Counted from the stretch's first letter, positions 18,701 to 26,807 are shown. The stretch: DNA of 64,000 nucleotides from JAPLDB01 sp038206355 (GCA_038206355.1 JBBRAY010000001.1:1-64000); one strand, 5' to 3'. Notes: generated from the sequence alone by a model not told the origin. Translations and numbers: made by a program.

Positions 18701-18858
18701 TCTTCTCCTATTTACCAAAGGGAACCTATGTATTCGAATATCCGTTGAGGGCATCAATGCAGGGGAGTTTCTCCAATGGCATTACCAATATACAGTGCAT
18801 GTATGCTCCTGAATTCGGATCACACAGTGAAGGCATCAGGGTTAAGATTGTTGAGTAA
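12775..18858 (+). CDS. Alpha-2-macroglobulin family protein
   Basis: A 2027-residue exported protein and the largest gene here. After a signal peptide (1-19) comes an alpha-helical N-terminal region specific to Bacteroidota members, then macroglobulin beta domains (YFFTDRSIYRPGQTIYFKG near 610-630 is the MG2/MG3-type signature), the central A2M block near 1250-1300 (SFTMPDALTRWKF) and the helical thioester domain. The thioester motif is intact: YPYECSEQ with Cys1480 and Gln1483, which can form the reactive bond that traps attacking proteases. The start lacks a lipobox, so it is probably soluble or otherwise anchored, unlike E. coli YfhM. No pbpC gene, the frequent partner, is adjacent. Confidence 0.92.
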   Translation: MKNKIGFLLIFLFVSAYSFNRLQTVKQKPKINSPVTESYSSLWSKADSLEKKGLNKSALETVMKIYLLSKNENNSPEIIKSVIHRIKFSSYTEEDDLLKSIAALKEDCNIVPFPASAVLHSMLAETYWNFYQQNRWKFINRTETVNFKNDDINTWDLKKIFEETVIEYKLSLSEQSREKKIMMTDLDAVVKPGNTAEARNFRPTLYDFLAHRAVDFFMNEEPGITQPLNKYRINGAWYLNDVDMFLNFALMKDDTLDLKYNAILTLQELLKFHINDQHPGALIDVNLKRLKFVHNELTIANKDSLYIGILQQIANRYKDYPGCTDALYEIASLYFTKGESYTQNSSEVTRLMKQKAELVCDSAISRFPYSQGGLNCKYLKARINEKYISFQTEKVNVPDQPFTGSIKYVNVNKVFARIASLGTKDESELTGLYGERLVKYYLNLPVIKEWNIELPQDGDKQIHSVEFKIPALPSGKYVVLISSDEKFSYDKNTVTYSTVYVSNLSYINRNKNGGYDIYVLNRTTGDPVSGAQATIYTSKYDYNSRKYETIKGKTFTSDTNGFIDMNGEDDRRTFTIELVKGNDRLFISDNLFSYQYRDEKQMRFVTYFFTDRSIYRPGQTIYFKGIMLETDGDKSHIKPGFKTTVGLYDVNSQKISDLELTTNEFGTFNGTFNAPQGVLTGMMRIQNESGTRYFSVEEYKRPKFEVTFNPLQGSYMVNNRITVTAKAMSYSGANISDAKVSYHITRSANIPFWHGYRMGFVPPSSPTEISSGTVLTDEEGNFSIPFDAVADENVPVKSNPVFNFEISADVTDINGETHGSSLSVSVGYQAIFLETDVKENMNREQWKSILIKSRNMAGNFESAQGKISVYRLSQPGKLFRNRLLEAPDRHTMSRPEFEKDFPYDVYENENDPATWKKAEEILSKDFDTRKDSIIHLPDNQKLLQGSYLIEINSTDKYSNKVEYNQYITVFSPKEKSCPVESFSSFIPLKIKGEPGEKAQFLVGTSDKNVRVLYEVEQKGKFISSQWISLNDEQKLIEIPIEESFRGNFAVHFTFVRQNRFYRTDQIVTVPWSNKEISISMETFRNKLLPGAKEEWRMKLSGKFSDKIAAEIVAGMYDASLDALQQHQWNFDIWNPSYSLSPFQSGTMFSVVPSAGFAKNRNESPPLKFRTYDELNWFGYSFYSNMYSLQSMRDGGGVAMSMSQERSPKVAEDEVLLDKGQASKMAEPATKSNDGQSGRKPVIPVSIQVRANFSETAFFYPTLMTNEKNEVVFSFTMPDALTRWKFMALAHTKELEYGMIEKEIVTQKELMVVPNTPRFLREGDTLQFPCKITNLSDTLLSGNATLLFFDAISNTNVTTQLLKGASSIPFAAAKNASTNLVWPLIIPKGMGAIKYKITAQAKKFTDGEEQIIPVLTNRMLVTESMPLWANSKQTKTFSFDKFRNNTSTTLTNHKLTLEFTGNPAWYAIQALPYLMEYPYECSEQIFSRYYSNALASHIANSSPKIKAVLDAWKSQSPESFLSGLEKNQELKLTILEQTPWVLDAKDEGERKKRVALLFDINKMSNELQSALLKLQKKQNPDGSFSWFDGMPDDRYITQYIVEGFGHLDHLGVKSVRNDEQIRNMVQRAIAYLDRKINEDYNKLVASKISQSNNNLSSIQIQYLYARSFFKDLPVANEFKKAFDYYLAQEKKYWLDRTNEYMQSMIALTLFRNDEKNVASDILKSLKENSQYSEELGRYWKNNTGGYYWGQASIETQSILIEAFHDVTGDKQAVDEMQRWLLKNKQTNDWKTTKATAEACYALLLQGTDFLEQSTPADISLGNEKINVSSYPEIKAEAGTGYYKISWSGSDIKKSMGEVKVVNNNEVPGWGALYWQYFEELDKITPHETPLKLKKQLFIEQNSPSGKVIVPVSDQLQIKVSDRLKVRIELRVDRDMEYVMMKDMRASGLEPENVLSGYKWQDGLGYYESTHDASTDFFFSYLPKGTYVFEYPLRASMQGSFSNGITNIQCMYAPEFGSHSEGIRVKIVE

Positions 18859-18891
18859 AATATAAGTGATTTACCGGAGGAAACCGAAGTC

Positions 18892-19713
18892 TTAAAGAAT
18901 CGGTTTTATCAGATCCATGCTCAAATTCCAAAGTCGTTCTGCTATTTCAGCATCGTAATTAATTTTTTCTTTTACGTGGGGTTTGCCCGGTTTTTTCAGA
19001 AAGTATCCTGAAAAATCAATGGCATTATCAGCGAGGTAAACAAAATTAGCAGCGCCCTTTTCCGGCGACGTGCCGATAATACCCAGTCCGATTCTGAGAA
19101 AAATATTGGAATGACGCACGATATCTGTTTTGGCTGTACCAACATGAGCCATATTGATCACCACATTATTGCCTGGATTTCGTCTTGCAAATTCCTGCAC
19201 GAATAATTGATTCGCAAACATTTCCTGTGCCATGGCACGTATCATGGTGAAATTATTTTTCAATGCAATGTCTTCGAAAAATATTTTTGCTCCCTTCATA
19301 ACGGGTGCCCCTACCATCACAATCTTTGCTTTTCCGGTTATCAGTTCGGGCATCAGCAATTGCGTAACAGTAAACCGACTCAGGTATTGAATTACAAATC
19401 CTGCTTCCAGACCATCCTCCGTTACTTTATAATCAGGCAGTATCACTCCCGTAGAAAGCACAAGGGTGTCAATAGATTTTGTTCTGCTTTTAATGGCAAC
19501 AGCGAGATCCTTCATTCCACGAACCGATGAAATATCGATGGCAAAACCCTCCACATTGCTGTTCCCTGATTGGGATTTTATCTCGTCTATTGCACGAATG
19601 GTTTTCTCGGGATCTTTCCCATGAATAATTACACGGTATTGCTTTTTTGCCAGTGCCATCGCAACCGCCTTTCCGATTCCGCTATTTCCTCCTGAAATAA
19701 CTGCTGTTTTCAT
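18892..19713 (-). CDS. Short-chain dehydrogenase-like protein lacking catalytic residues
   Basis: A 273-residue Rossmann-fold protein of the SDR superfamily, closest in layout to retinol dehydrogenase-like members. The nucleotide-binding loop is near normal (SGGNSGIGK, 7-15). The catalytic tetrad is not: alignment by eye puts Gln109 in place of Asn, Gly135-Ala136 where Ser is expected (IVMVGAP), Met161 in place of Tyr and Met165 in place of Lys within MAQEMFANQLF, and the NNAG loop reads LSTG. It may bind NAD(P) but should not work as a classical dehydrogenase. It converges on the macroglobulin gene with 33 bp between. Confidence 0.8.
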   Translation of the reverse strand: MKTAVISGGNSGIGKAVAMALAKKQYRVIIHGKDPEKTIRAIDEIKSQSGNSNVEGFAIDISSVRGMKDLAVAIKSRTKSIDTLVLSTGVILPDYKVTEDGLEAGFVIQYLSRFTVTQLLMPELITGKAKIVMVGAPVMKGAKIFFEDIALKNNFTMIRAMAQEMFANQLFVQEFARRNPGNNVVINMAHVGTAKTDIVRHSNIFLRIGLGIIGTSPEKGAANFVYLADNAIDFSGYFLKKPGKPHVKEKINYDAEIAERLWNLSMDLIKPIL

Positions 19714-19821
19714 GTTTGTGACTAAAAATAATAACGGTGAATTTACACCGAATCGTCTGATAAAAATGCAAACATTGTCGATTTCTTACCTGCAGGGGAG
19801 TGGTACGCAAATGAAATAAAT

Positions 19822-19829
19822 TACCTTTG
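19822..19829 (+). promoter_or_regulatory. Possible -7 box for the UvrD/PcrA gene
   Basis: TACCTTTG, followed by C, matches the Bacteroidota -7 consensus TAnnTTTG and lies 61 bases before the helicase ATG. No convincing -33 TTG is found at the right distance. Confidence 0.35.
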
Positions 19830-19890
19830 CAATTACCGTAAATAGTGGAAGAACACGCTGTCGTTTCCTTCTTCCATTGGGATTTAAAGT

Positions 19891-22203
19891 ATGTCAGAAA
19901 ATTACCTTGAACAGTTGAATGATGCACAGCGCGCGGCCGTTGTACATACCGACGGGCCCGTGATGATCATTGCAGGCGCCGGGTCAGGAAAGACTCGCGT
20001 GCTTACCTACCGCATAGCCCACCTGCTGGGAAAGGGTGTGGATGCATTTAACATCCTCGCGCTCACCTTTACCAATAAGGCCAGCAAAGCGATGCGTGAA
20101 CGTATTGAAAAAATAATGGGCAATGAGGCAAAGAATTTATGGATGGGAACTTTTCATGCCGTCTTCGCAAAAATCCTCCGCATTGAATCAGAGAAGCTCG
20201 GATATCCGCACAACTTCACCATTTATGATATGGATGATGCGAAGAGTTTGATGCGTGACATCATCAAAGAAAATGGCCTGGACGATAAAATGTATAAGCC
20301 CGATCTTGTATTGAAAAGGATTTCGGCGGCAAAAAACAACCTCTATTCCTGGAAAGATTATCAGGAGAATACCAACTTTGTAAATGATGACATTACCAGC
20401 GGAAGGCCTAAGGTGGGACTGCTTTTTGAACTGTACAGCAGGCGTTGTTTCAAGGCCTCGGGAATGGACTTTGATGATTTGCTGTATAACATGTGGATGC
20501 TGTTGAATAAATCTCCGGAAGCCCTTAACAAATACCAGCACAAATTTAAATATGTGCTCGTGGATGAGTTTCAGGATACCAATTATGCGCAGTACATGAT
20601 ATTGAAAAAACTAGCTGCTGCTTTTGAAAATATTTGTGTGGTGGGTGACGATGCACAAAGTATTTATGCATTCCGTGGTGCGAACATCAACAACATTTTA
20701 TCTTTTGAAAAGGATTACCCGGATCTGAATGTTTTCAAGCTGGAACAAAATTACAGGAGTACGAAAACGATTGTTCATACCGCCAACCACCTCATCGCTT
20801 TTAATAAAAAGCAACTGAAGAAAGAAGTGTGGACGGATAATGACAATGGTGAAAAAATAAAACTTGTTCGCGCACTCAGCGACAATGAAGAAGGTGTAAT
20901 GGTAGCGAATTCGATTTTTGAGACAAAAGTCAACAACCAGTGGCGCAATAAAGATTTCGCAATTCTATACCGCACCAATGCGCAAAGTCGTTCGTTTGAA
21001 GAAGCGTTGCGAAAGATGAATATCAGCTACCGCATTTACGGTGGATTGTCATTTTACAAGCGCAAAGAAATCAAAGACCTGATTGCCTACTTCCGGCTAG
21101 TGATCAACAACAACGATGAAGAGGCATTGAAGCGCATCATCAATGTACCGGCGCGTGGAATCGGAAAAACAACGCTGGAGAAAATTACTGTCACGGCATC
21201 TGAAAAAGACAAGAGTCTCTGGGAGATTATTTCCAACGCAAAATTAAATGAAGCTGAACTAAACAGCGGAACACTTACCAAGACCGGTGAGTTTGTGACG
21301 ATGCTAAAAAGTTTTGCGGTGAAGCTGAAGCATGACAATGCCTATGATCTTGCCAGTCATATCGCAGCGAGTACCGGTTTGTTAAAAGATCTGTATACTG
21401 ACAAAACGCCTGAAGGTTTGAGTCGCTATGAAAACGTTCAGGAGTTACTGAGTGGTATTAAAGAATTTGTTGAAACGGGAAGATCAATCACGCCACTTGG
21501 TGATGAAAGTTCGTTTACTGATACCGGCGAAGTGCGCACGCTGGAAATGTATATGCAAGACATCTCTCTGCTCACTGATGCAGATGATGAAAACAAAGAT
21601 GCTGATACAGTTTCACTGATGACGATTCATGCTTCAAAGGGTCTTGAATTCCCGGCTATTTTTGTGGTGGGCCTTGAAGAAAATCTTTTCCCTTCTCAGT
21701 TGTCATTAAATTCGAGGGATGATCTTGAGGAGGAACGCAGACTGTTTTATGTTGCCATTACGCGTGCAGAAAAAAAACTAACACTGAGCTATGCCAACTC
21801 CCGTTTTCGCTGGGGGAATTTAATCAGCAATGAGCCGAGTCGTTTTATCGAAGAGCTCGACATGCAGCACATTGAAGAAACAGGAGTTCGCAAGCCGAAA
21901 TTTGACTTTATATTCAACGGCGCGAATGAGCGATGGGATTCAGATCCTAAACCCGGAAAGGGCAGTTTGCTTACCGGGCATGGAAATTTGAAAAAAGTAA
22001 GTTCTGAAGACATTAAAAATTTCGCCGGTGATGATACTTCTGATATTCAGGTGGGAATGGAAGTTGAGCACCAGCGTTTTGGAGTAGGAAAGGTGTTGCT
22101 GCTCGAAGGCGCCGGGGCCGACCGAAAAGCCATGATATTTTTTCAAGGCATCGGACAGAAGCAGCTTTTACTCAAGTTTGCGAAGCTCAAAATTCTTAGC
22201 TGA
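19891..22203 (+). CDS. UvrD/PcrA-type superfamily 1 DNA helicase
   Basis: A 770-residue 3'-5' helicase involved in nucleotide excision and mismatch repair or in removing stalled proteins. All SF1A motifs are present: Q motif near LNDAQRAAV, Walker A GAGSGKT (29-35), LTFTNKAS, Walker B DEFQDTN (about 226-232), GDDAQSIYAFRGA, QNYRST, SLMTIHASKGLEFPAIFVV, and LFYVAITRAEKKL. The C-terminal ~80 residues contain the PcrA-type VGMEVEHQRFGVGKVL tail, which in PcrA binds RNA polymerase. The gene is followed 140 bp later by DUF4290 in the same direction. Confidence 0.94.
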   Translation: MSENYLEQLNDAQRAAVVHTDGPVMIIAGAGSGKTRVLTYRIAHLLGKGVDAFNILALTFTNKASKAMRERIEKIMGNEAKNLWMGTFHAVFAKILRIESEKLGYPHNFTIYDMDDAKSLMRDIIKENGLDDKMYKPDLVLKRISAAKNNLYSWKDYQENTNFVNDDITSGRPKVGLLFELYSRRCFKASGMDFDDLLYNMWMLLNKSPEALNKYQHKFKYVLVDEFQDTNYAQYMILKKLAAAFENICVVGDDAQSIYAFRGANINNILSFEKDYPDLNVFKLEQNYRSTKTIVHTANHLIAFNKKQLKKEVWTDNDNGEKIKLVRALSDNEEGVMVANSIFETKVNNQWRNKDFAILYRTNAQSRSFEEALRKMNISYRIYGGLSFYKRKEIKDLIAYFRLVINNNDEEALKRIINVPARGIGKTTLEKITVTASEKDKSLWEIISNAKLNEAELNSGTLTKTGEFVTMLKSFAVKLKHDNAYDLASHIAASTGLLKDLYTDKTPEGLSRYENVQELLSGIKEFVETGRSITPLGDESSFTDTGEVRTLEMYMQDISLLTDADDENKDADTVSLMTIHASKGLEFPAIFVVGLEENLFPSQLSLNSRDDLEEERRLFYVAITRAEKKLTLSYANSRFRWGNLISNEPSRFIEELDMQHIEETGVRKPKFDFIFNGANERWDSDPKPGKGSLLTGHGNLKKVSSEDIKNFAGDDTSDIQVGMEVEHQRFGVGKVLLLEGAGADRKAMIFFQGIGQKQLLLKFAKLKILS

Positions 22204-22343
22204 ATAGCAGAATCTTCCTATCTTGCACGACCCAAATGTGTTACGCGTCGCCAGCCATCCCTACGGAAACTGAAGACCCAGCATCAATTAGCAAACGCAT
22301 TTCCCAATTCATCAATACAGAACATCAGATAATTTACAATCCA

Positions 22344-23000
22344 ATGGAATACAATTCAACCAGAAACCGTCTCGTCATTCCTGAATATGGCAGGAATATT
22401 CAAAAGATGATTGAATATGCCATCACTATTGAAGACCGTGAGGAGCGCAACAAAGCTGCAAAAGCTATTGTGGCTGTGATGGGTTACCTGAATCCGCAAT
22501 TGCAGAACATCACCGACTTCAAACACAAATTGTGGGATCATCTTTTTGTGATTTCTGATTTTAAACTTGATGTTGATTCACCGTATCCTATCCCGACAAA
22601 AGATACTTTCAGAAGTAAACCACAGCGGGTTCCTTATCCGAATAACAAAATTAAGTATAAATATTACGGGGTGAATATGGAAACGATGATCGGGAAAATT
22701 GCTGCACTGGAAGATGGGCAACGCAAAGACCAGATCACGCAAAACATCGCCAACTTTATGAAGATGTCGTATCTCACCTGGAACAAAGATACCGTTGATG
22801 ATACCACCATTCTCGGGCATCTCGAACAACTCTCTGCTTCCAAATTAAAACTTTCAGAAACTGCACGCCTCAATCATACCAACGAACTTCTTGTGCTGAG
22901 TAAGGAAAAAGAACGCGAGCGTGAACGTGAGCGCAAACAAAACCGTGGCGGCGGAAGAAATAACAAGAACAATAATAATAACAGGAGAAGGAAGAAATAG
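22344..23000 (+). CDS. DUF4290 family protein
   Basis: A 218-residue cytosolic protein specific to Bacteroidota. It starts MEYNSTRNRLVIPEYGRNIQKM, the conserved N terminus of the family, which fixes the ATG at 22344 rather than an upstream one at 22236. The folded part extends to about residue 180 and is helical; the last 40 residues are a low-complexity tail of Lys/Glu/Arg then Gly/Arg/Asn repeats, which suggests RNA or nucleic-acid binding. The function is unknown. In related genomes the gene usually sits beside murA; here a repeat region and a LUD gene follow instead. Confidence 0.88.
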   Translation: MEYNSTRNRLVIPEYGRNIQKMIEYAITIEDREERNKAAKAIVAVMGYLNPQLQNITDFKHKLWDHLFVISDFKLDVDSPYPIPTKDTFRSKPQRVPYPNNKIKYKYYGVNMETMIGKIAALEDGQRKDQITQNIANFMKMSYLTWNKDTVDDTTILGHLEQLSASKLKLSETARLNHTNELLVLSKEKERERERERKQNRGGGRNNKNNNNNRRRKK

Positions 23001-23157
23001 AAACCTGGTTGAGTAGTTTAATAGTTGATTGGTTTATTAATTTATTAAATTCATTTGATGATTTCGGTTTTACAAATCAACCTATTAACCAATCAACCAT
23101 TCAATCTATTCACGAATCAACGAGTCAACCATTCAACCAAAGAACGAAAAAACAAAA
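23001..23157. repeat. AT-rich repeat region with complementary halves
   Basis: The first half holds TAGTTGATTGGTTTATTAATT, the second holds many AATCAACC/AACCAATCAACC units. TTGATTGG on one side and CCAATCAA on the other are complementary, so the region can fold back. No gene is seen. It separates DUF4290 from the LUD gene, whose ATG follows directly. Confidence 0.6.
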
Positions 23158-23805
23158 ATGGAAGACAGTACTACGCGCGAAAAAATACTCAAGAAGATCC
23201 GGAAGGCATTGACGAATCACCGTTCACAGCCCTTTCCGAAAATTGACTGGGATAGTAACGTCCATGTACTTTCAACCGATTCACTTGAAGAATCATTTGC
23301 AAGAGAACTTACCGGGCTCGGCGGGCACTTTATCTTTTGTGAGAATGAACTTGATTTTCTGGAGCAACTTGTTCAGCATTCTGTTGAAGGGGGTTGGAAA
23401 AAAATCTATTGTTATGAAACGGAGTTGTGCGACCTTCTGGAAAAAGTTGAATTTCCATTTTCCCGCGAGCAAAATGATTTCAAAGAAGGAATGGTGGCCA
23501 TCACATCGTGTGAGGCGCTTGTGGCAAGGCTTGGCAGCGTGATGATTTCTTCCAGGTCCCAATCAGGGAGAAGACTGGTCGTGGTTCCGACAACACATGT
23601 GATTTTTGCGAAAACTTCACAGCTTGTTCCTGATGTTAAGGATGCATTGCTGCTGATTAAGAATAAATACCCGGATCGCTTGCCGTCATTTATTGCATCT
23701 CTGGCCGGACCAAGTCGTACGGCTGACATTGAGAAAACACTGGTAACACCTGCGCATGGGCCAAGGGATATTTTTGTTTTCCTGATTGATGACATGGCTA
23801 AATAA
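23158..23805 (+). CDS. LUD domain protein (LutC/YkgG-like)
   Basis: A 215-residue cytosolic protein of the LUD (lactate utilisation) family. Signatures are ITSCEALVARLGSVMISS near 120-137, a following SGRRLVVVPTTHV segment and AGPSRTADIEKTLVTPAHGP near 180-199. In Firmicutes, LutC acts with LutA and LutB to oxidise lactate, but the two partners are absent here. Stand-alone copies are common in Bacteroidota, often close to cdsA and ftsH, so a different role is likely. DUF2007 and cdsA follow in the same direction. Confidence 0.88.
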   Translation: MEDSTTREKILKKIRKALTNHRSQPFPKIDWDSNVHVLSTDSLEESFARELTGLGGHFIFCENELDFLEQLVQHSVEGGWKKIYCYETELCDLLEKVEFPFSREQNDFKEGMVAITSCEALVARLGSVMISSRSQSGRRLVVVPTTHVIFAKTSQLVPDVKDALLLIKNKYPDRLPSFIASLAGPSRTADIEKTLVTPAHGPRDIFVFLIDDMAK

Positions 23806-23938
23806 TATCGAATATGAAATTCCTAAATCCGAAAACGGACCTGCAGAATTTTATATATTGTACTTTTATTATTTATTTTTTCCTCCCCGGAATTAATGGG
23901 AGCGTAATTTAATTATTCAAAATAATTTCTAAACTGTA

Positions 23939-24145
23939 ATGGAAAACGACTGGATCAGTATATTTTCTTCAGGCCAGCCACATCTGATAGAAATGGCAAA
24001 AGGGATTCTTCTTGAAAACCAAATTGAGAGCGTTGTGGTTGACAAAAGAGATTCAGCATATATTACAATAGGTGAACTTGAGTTATTTGTCAGGGACCGT
24101 GACGTGATGAAAGCAAAATTCATTCTTGAAAAAAATCCATTGTGA
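23939..24145 (+). CDS. DUF2007 (putative signal-transducing protein)
   Basis: A 68-residue protein of the DUF2007 family. It has the ferredoxin-like pattern of these small proteins: W.SIFSSGQPHLIEMAKGILLENQI followed by a VDKRD turn and GELELFVRDRDVMKAKFIL. The domain resembles PII-type folds and is named a signal-transducing protein on that basis only. Its stop codon overlaps the GTG start of cdsA (TTGTGA), so the two are translationally coupled. Confidence 0.88.
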   Translation: MENDWISIFSSGQPHLIEMAKGILLENQIESVVVDKRDSAYITIGELELFVRDRDVMKAKFILEKNPL

Positions 24146-24975
24146 ATAACCTTGCCAAAAGAACTGTTGTTGGAGTCCCTGGAGCTGCCGCTATCGTGTG
24201 GCTTATTTTCTTCAATGAATATTCTTTCGCCTTTCTTTTTTTCCTGATCACTGTTTTATCACTGAATGAATTTTACACCCGTTCGACTTCAGCGCAAATC
24301 GTACCTCAGAAATGGATGGGAATTTTTGCAGGAATTTTTTTCTTTGCAATTATCATCTCCCTGAAATGTGATCTGTCGATGGTATTCAATACCACAACAG
24401 GATTACTAATATTCATACCCGTCTTGTTTTCAATTTTTGCAATTGAGATGTACAGAAATACGCCGCATCCGTTTACGAATATTGCTTTTACCATTTTAGC
24501 AATCGTGTACATCCCTGTAACGATGGGCATGGCAACACTGATCGGATGGAGCAGTGGTGACGGGCAGTTTCATCCTTCCAATATGTTCGGTTACTTTTTC
24601 ATTTTATGGGCGCATGACATCGGTGCTTATTTCGCAGGCCGATGGTGGGGAAAGCATAAATTATTTGAACGCATCTCCCCTAAAAAAACATGGGAAGGAA
24701 CGGCAGGTGGCGTTGTGCTTGCATTTATTGTTGCACATTTTATTGCCTTGTATTGTCCGGGGCTATCCAGGATTGAATGGCTGGCAGTAACGGTTATCAT
24801 CCTCATCACTTCTACATTGGGAGATCTGGTGGAGAGTATGTTCAAGCGCAGCATCAGCATTAAAGATTCCGGAACACTTTTACCAGGACATGGCGGTATG
24901 CTTGACCGGTTTGACGGATTGTTTTTGTCGGCGCCGTTTGTGTATGTGTTTCTGGAGCTGCTACACAGATACTGA
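24142..24975 (+). CDS. cdsA: Phosphatidate cytidylyltransferase
   Basis: A 277-residue inner-membrane enzyme that makes CDP-diacylglycerol from phosphatidic acid and CTP, the branch point of phospholipid synthesis. About eight hydrophobic segments are visible. The family signature lies near the C terminus: SMFKRSISIKDSGTLLPGHGG followed by MLDRFD, with the conserved Lys-Asp and Asp-Arg-x-Asp metal-binding residues. The start is GTG at 24142, within the stop of DUF2007, which supports both coupling and the unusual start. It is followed by two GACCCC palindromes. Confidence 0.95.
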   Translation: MNNLAKRTVVGVPGAAAIVWLIFFNEYSFAFLFFLITVLSLNEFYTRSTSAQIVPQKWMGIFAGIFFFAIIISLKCDLSMVFNTTTGLLIFIPVLFSIFAIEMYRNTPHPFTNIAFTILAIVYIPVTMGMATLIGWSSGDGQFHPSNMFGYFFILWAHDIGAYFAGRWWGKHKLFERISPKKTWEGTAGGVVLAFIVAHFIALYCPGLSRIEWLAVTVIILITSTLGDLVESMFKRSISIKDSGTLLPGHGGMLDRFDGLFLSAPFVYVFLELLHRY

Positions 24976-24979
24976 AATT

Positions 24980-25044
24980 CGACCCCTTCGGGGTCGGGGG
25001 TCATAGGTGATTTTTTGTTACAAACAGGAGACCCCTACGGGGTC
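24980..25044. repeat. Pair of GACCCC..GGGGTC palindromes
   Basis: CGACCCCTTCGGGGTCG (24980-24996) and GACCCCTACGGGGTC (25030-25044) are two near-identical hairpin-forming units 33 bases apart, between cdsA and the converging T9SS gene. They may act as a bidirectional terminator or be REP-like repeats. Confidence 0.8.
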
Positions 25045-25111
25045 GAAGAAAGAATTCATTTCCTGATTGTACTTTTTCTGAATGTAAATTTCTAACCGTG
25101 AAATTTCAAAA

Positions 25112-26653
25112 TCAGAGTTTCACAATTTTTCTATTGATAATTTTTGCTTCTGTGTGAATATTTAAAAGGTAAACTCCTGGTGGTACATCCGACAAATCAA
25201 TGTACTGATTATTCGTTATTTCAATTTCAAAAATTTTCCTCCCTGTTAAATTGAAAATGGTAAGCAACGTTTTTTCCACGTAATTGAAGCAAATGGAAAT
25301 TTTATTTTGAAAAGGGTTAGGGGAAATAATAATGTTTCTGTCATCCAGAATCTCCTTAGTAAAAAGTTGCAAGCATAAGTCATTCGAAATCGGATTGGAA
25401 ATTGCCGAAATACTTATCGTGTCATTGGTTACAGAATATGCTGCAATTGGGAAAGAAGAAAGCATTCCGCTTGTTAATGATTCTGTAGTTGCAATAATCG
25501 GGAATGAAGAATTGGTAATATTGCAGGCATTTAGCAACGTATCAAAAACCAATATCCCTGGATAAAAACTTGCACCCACATGATATTGAACTCCACAGCA
25601 GATGTATCCATTCTTGTAATGCATCTGTTTAGGGTAAATGCCATCCATTAGCGGGCTATTTAACCTTTTACTGAATTGAATGTTTCCCGAACTGTTAAGC
25701 TTAATAGCTAAAAAACCATGATCCGTACCCTGGTTTACATCGACGGCAGCAATCATGTAAATATTCCCTGAACTATCACTTGTTGCACCAAAAACAATAT
25801 AGGCAGTATCTGCTCCCTGTTGTGCTTTGATCGATTCCTCCCAATCAATACTTCCATTCTCTCTAAATTTCATAAGGAAGATATAATTCTCATAAGGAAT
25901 ATTTCCCAATCCACCGGGGTGCGTATAGGCATATAAAAGATATGTTGAATCAGGTAGTTCAATAATTTCCTTTGTAACGAATGATATCCCAATATCTAGA
26001 TATGTACTGTAACAAGTCGTATCGATGTTTCCATCGGTATTCATTTTTGATATGCTCTCCTCATATCCAATACCAGGGTACCGAGTAACAAACCAACCAC
26101 CACCAATTCTGGAATGAAAACCACTTGAAATGAAGGGTCCGAAATTGGTGGGATCGCACCAACTGTTTATCACATTGCCTGAAGTATCAATGGTTAAAAG
26201 CGCGTTATATTCATTATTTAATGTATTCGAATTATATTGCACCGAAGAAATGTAGATTCTATCACCATTCAAAACCATAGCCGAAGGATAGTTGCTGTTC
26301 CCATTGCCAAGAGGGCATACGGATGTAGAAATATCCTTAGCCCAAATAATATTTCCTGAAGTATCCGATTTTACAATACCGGTTGTCGAATAGGTGCTAT
26401 CGGTGGAAAAAGAATAATAATAATTGTCATCAAATATGCGTGTATAGGCCCTAGTTTCCTTTGCCCAGATAATATTGCCCTAATAATCCGTTTTTATTAT
26501 TTGATTTGGGAATGTATTCTTTGATATGTAAATATTGTCCTTTGTAAAATTGAAACTGGCAGTGGCATTCTCATTTATATAAAATGAATTCGGAACCTGT
26601 CCAATCACAACTTGAAAAAACAAAGAAAAAAAAACTGAAAAATACTTTTTCAT
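25112..26653 (-). pseudogene. T9SS type A sorting-domain protein, broken by an amber codon
   Basis: From ATG 26653, MKKYFSVFF...VIGQ is a signal peptide. The frame is open for 514 codons except for TAG at codon 58 (26482-26480), in KTDY-stop-GNIIWAK. The nearby copy KSDTSGNIIWAK shows the same repeat unit unbroken, so the stop lies inside a propeller-type repeat and is a point lesion. The rest is a beta-rich domain of Asp/Ser/Gly repeats with a C-terminal type A sorting domain (ISPNPFQNKI..., then GVYLLNI, last 75 residues) that would direct export by T9SS. Translation from the internal ATG at 26278 would give 388 residues without a signal peptide, so no surface product is expected unless read-through occurs. 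Confidence 0.8.
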
Positions 26654-26807
26654 CTTTATATTATCCTCGAAATTATTTAAAAGACCATTTCATGTTTTGG
26701 CATTTTGGCAAGATGTCTGAATTTATAGGTAAACAACAACTAGTGTTAAGTTAAGCATAATATGACGTATTAAATATATATCAGTATCTTTGTAAAAAAA
26801 TTTACAA

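Noticed and set aside
22236..22343. Longer DUF4290 start
   Set aside because: The family begins at MEYNSTRN; the extra 36 residues have no conserved pattern.
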